Source: Acidobacteriota bacterium (lineage in GTDB: Bacteria; Acidobacteriota; Blastocatellia; Pyrinomonadales; Pyrinomonadaceae). From it: a DNA stretch of 6,688 nucleotides. The notes beneath the pieces were generated by a model. That model saw nothing but the letters and a program-made list of their open reading frames with translations, made no database searches and had not been told where the DNA came from. The stretch is taken from contig JADYZI010000495.1 of the NCBI GenBank assembly GCA_020853255.1, forward strand, positions 1-6,688, read 5' to 3'. Positions 6,103 through 6,688 of the stretch are shown here, in pieces; position 1 is the first letter of the stretch, and each line of letters begins with the position of its first letter. The translations under genes were made by a program, and so were the position numbers.

Positions 6103-6587
6103 ACATTCTCCGTTGATAATTTCGCAAGCAGTTCTTCTAGGTTCTGCAGCTGCACTTTCACTCCCTCGATGAATCCGCTTGCGAGTATCATCTCCATTCG
6201 TTCCAGGGACTCGTTGTAGATCGAGACGCTGACGATGGTCGTCTCGCCCTGATCGATGAAATCGAAATTCCAGTCCGAACCCGGAAGCTGAAGATTTTCC
6301 TTCGCGTCGGCAAATGCATTGAAGAATTTGAAATTGGTTTTTGGCGTGATCGATGTATATTTCTGAACCGCCCAACGCTCGGCTCCGTCGGGACCGACCA
6401 TCGCGTAAAATCTCCGGCCGCCGACCGTAAAATCGAGCGCCTTCGTTCGCGACAGAAACGGCTTCGGCGCCCACCATTGGTCAAGCAATTCGGCTTTTGT
6501 GTATGCATCCCAAACCAGATCAAGCCCGGCCGCAAATTCTTTCGTGATCGAGACCGTCTTAGTCTCTTTGTTTACAATAAATTCCAT
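6099..6587 (-). CDS. SRPBCC-fold protein of the AHSA1 (Aha1 C-terminal-like) family
   Basis: The 162-residue cytoplasmic product shows the AHSA1/START-like helix-grip pattern: first strand [20 protein letters not shown], the diagnostic [13 protein letters not shown] at 32-44, the strand-turn [13 protein letters not shown] at 56-68, further strands ([26 protein letters not shown]) and the long C-terminal helix ([21 protein letters not shown]) that closes the hydrophobic pocket. Proteins of this type bind small hydrophobic ligands or act in stress responses; the ligand here is unknown. ATG 6587 has GAGG 7 bases upstream. It is the first gene of the coupled set, and its stop overlaps the start of the secreted unknown protein (ATGA). 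A palindromic repeat lies 22 bases upstream of its start and no clear promoter hexamers are visible there. Confidence 0.9.
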   Translation of the reverse strand: MEFIVNKETKTVSITKEFAAGLDLVWDAYTKAELLDQWWAPKPFLSRTKALDFTVGGRRFYAMVGPDGAERWAVQKYTSITPKTNFKFFNAFADAKENLQLPGSDWNFDFIDQGETTIVSVSIYNESLERMEMILASGFIEGVKVQLQNLEELLAKLSTENV

Positions 6588-6608
6588 ATTCGATCCTCAC
6601 TTTTCTTT

Positions 6609-6667
6609 CCTCTGCGGCTTTGCGTCTCTGCGGGAAGATTCCTCCCGCCAAGCCGCAGAGATGCAGA
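6609..6667. repeat. Head-to-head palindromic intergenic repeat
   Basis: CTCTGCGGCTTTGCG at 6610-6624 is the inverted complement of 6646-6660 with one mismatch. Nested within are a second pairing, TCTCTGCGG (6625-6633) with CCGCAGAGA (6653-6661), and a central hairpin, GCGGGA (6630-6635) with TCCCGC (6643-6648). The alternatives are mutually exclusive, so the element could switch fold. GCAGAGACGCAAAG-type sequences recur between genes in several bacterial phyla (recalled, not searched). It sits upstream of the first gene of the coupled set and could be a REP-like element, a terminator of a gene outside the window, or both. Confidence 0.65.
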
Positions 6668-6688
6668 GAAATCAAGATCATGCCTTTC

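Noticed and set aside
6103..6477. N-terminal extension of the secreted unknown protein to 6477
   Set aside because: It overlaps the SRPBCC gene in another frame. ATG 6102 has a ribosome binding site, a signal peptide and an ATGA junction.

Overview
The window is chromosomal DNA from a free-living bacterium with roughly balanced base composition (judged by eye, not calculated). The content fits a soil or sediment lineage such as Acidobacteriota (Blastocatellia-like): small SRPBCC/AHSA1, DUF1801 and RibD-C reductase proteins, a secreted protein with carboxypeptidase-regulatory-like folds, small membrane proteins, and a head-to-head 'GCAGAGACGCAAAGCCGCAGAG'-type intergenic repeat. This taxonomic guess is inference with low confidence; no rRNA or tRNA gene is present to anchor it.

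Layout: one + strand gene (131-544, four-helix membrane protein) converges on a long run of - strand genes. Reading the - strand 5' to 3': a palindromic repeat (6609-6667); a tightly packed set of SRPBCC protein (6587-6099), secreted protein of unknown function (6102-5344), DUF1801 protein (5337-4858), a secreted protein with a TIMP/NTR-like N-terminus and three beta-sandwich domains (4861-3488), and a dihydrofolate-reductase-family protein (3468-2863). Junctions are ATGA overlap, 6-nt gap, ATGA overlap and 19-nt gap, so these five are very probably one translationally coupled transcript.

Next is a toxin-antitoxin module with its own promoter: ribbon-helix-helix-like antitoxin (2801-2568) and PIN-domain toxin (2568-2152), joined by TGATG. 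A TATAAT box and a perfect 8-bp inverted repeat lying between and over the promoter elements look like a complete autoregulated control region. Directly after the toxin is a decayed second copy of the reductase C-terminus (2136-2029), so the module is flanked by direct repeats of a reductase 3' end. A nested palindrome (1967-2028) follows.

The left part has two overlapping small membrane-protein genes (1943-1701 and 1711-1475) and a secreted alpha/beta hydrolase (1445-573). Its last codons match the palindromic repeat at the other end of the window in 16 of 17 bases.

Most genes are recognisable at family level only. The best candidates for something under-described are the bacterial TIMP-like protein in a coupled operon with an unknown secreted protein, and the toxin-antitoxin cassette bracketed by reductase gene ends.
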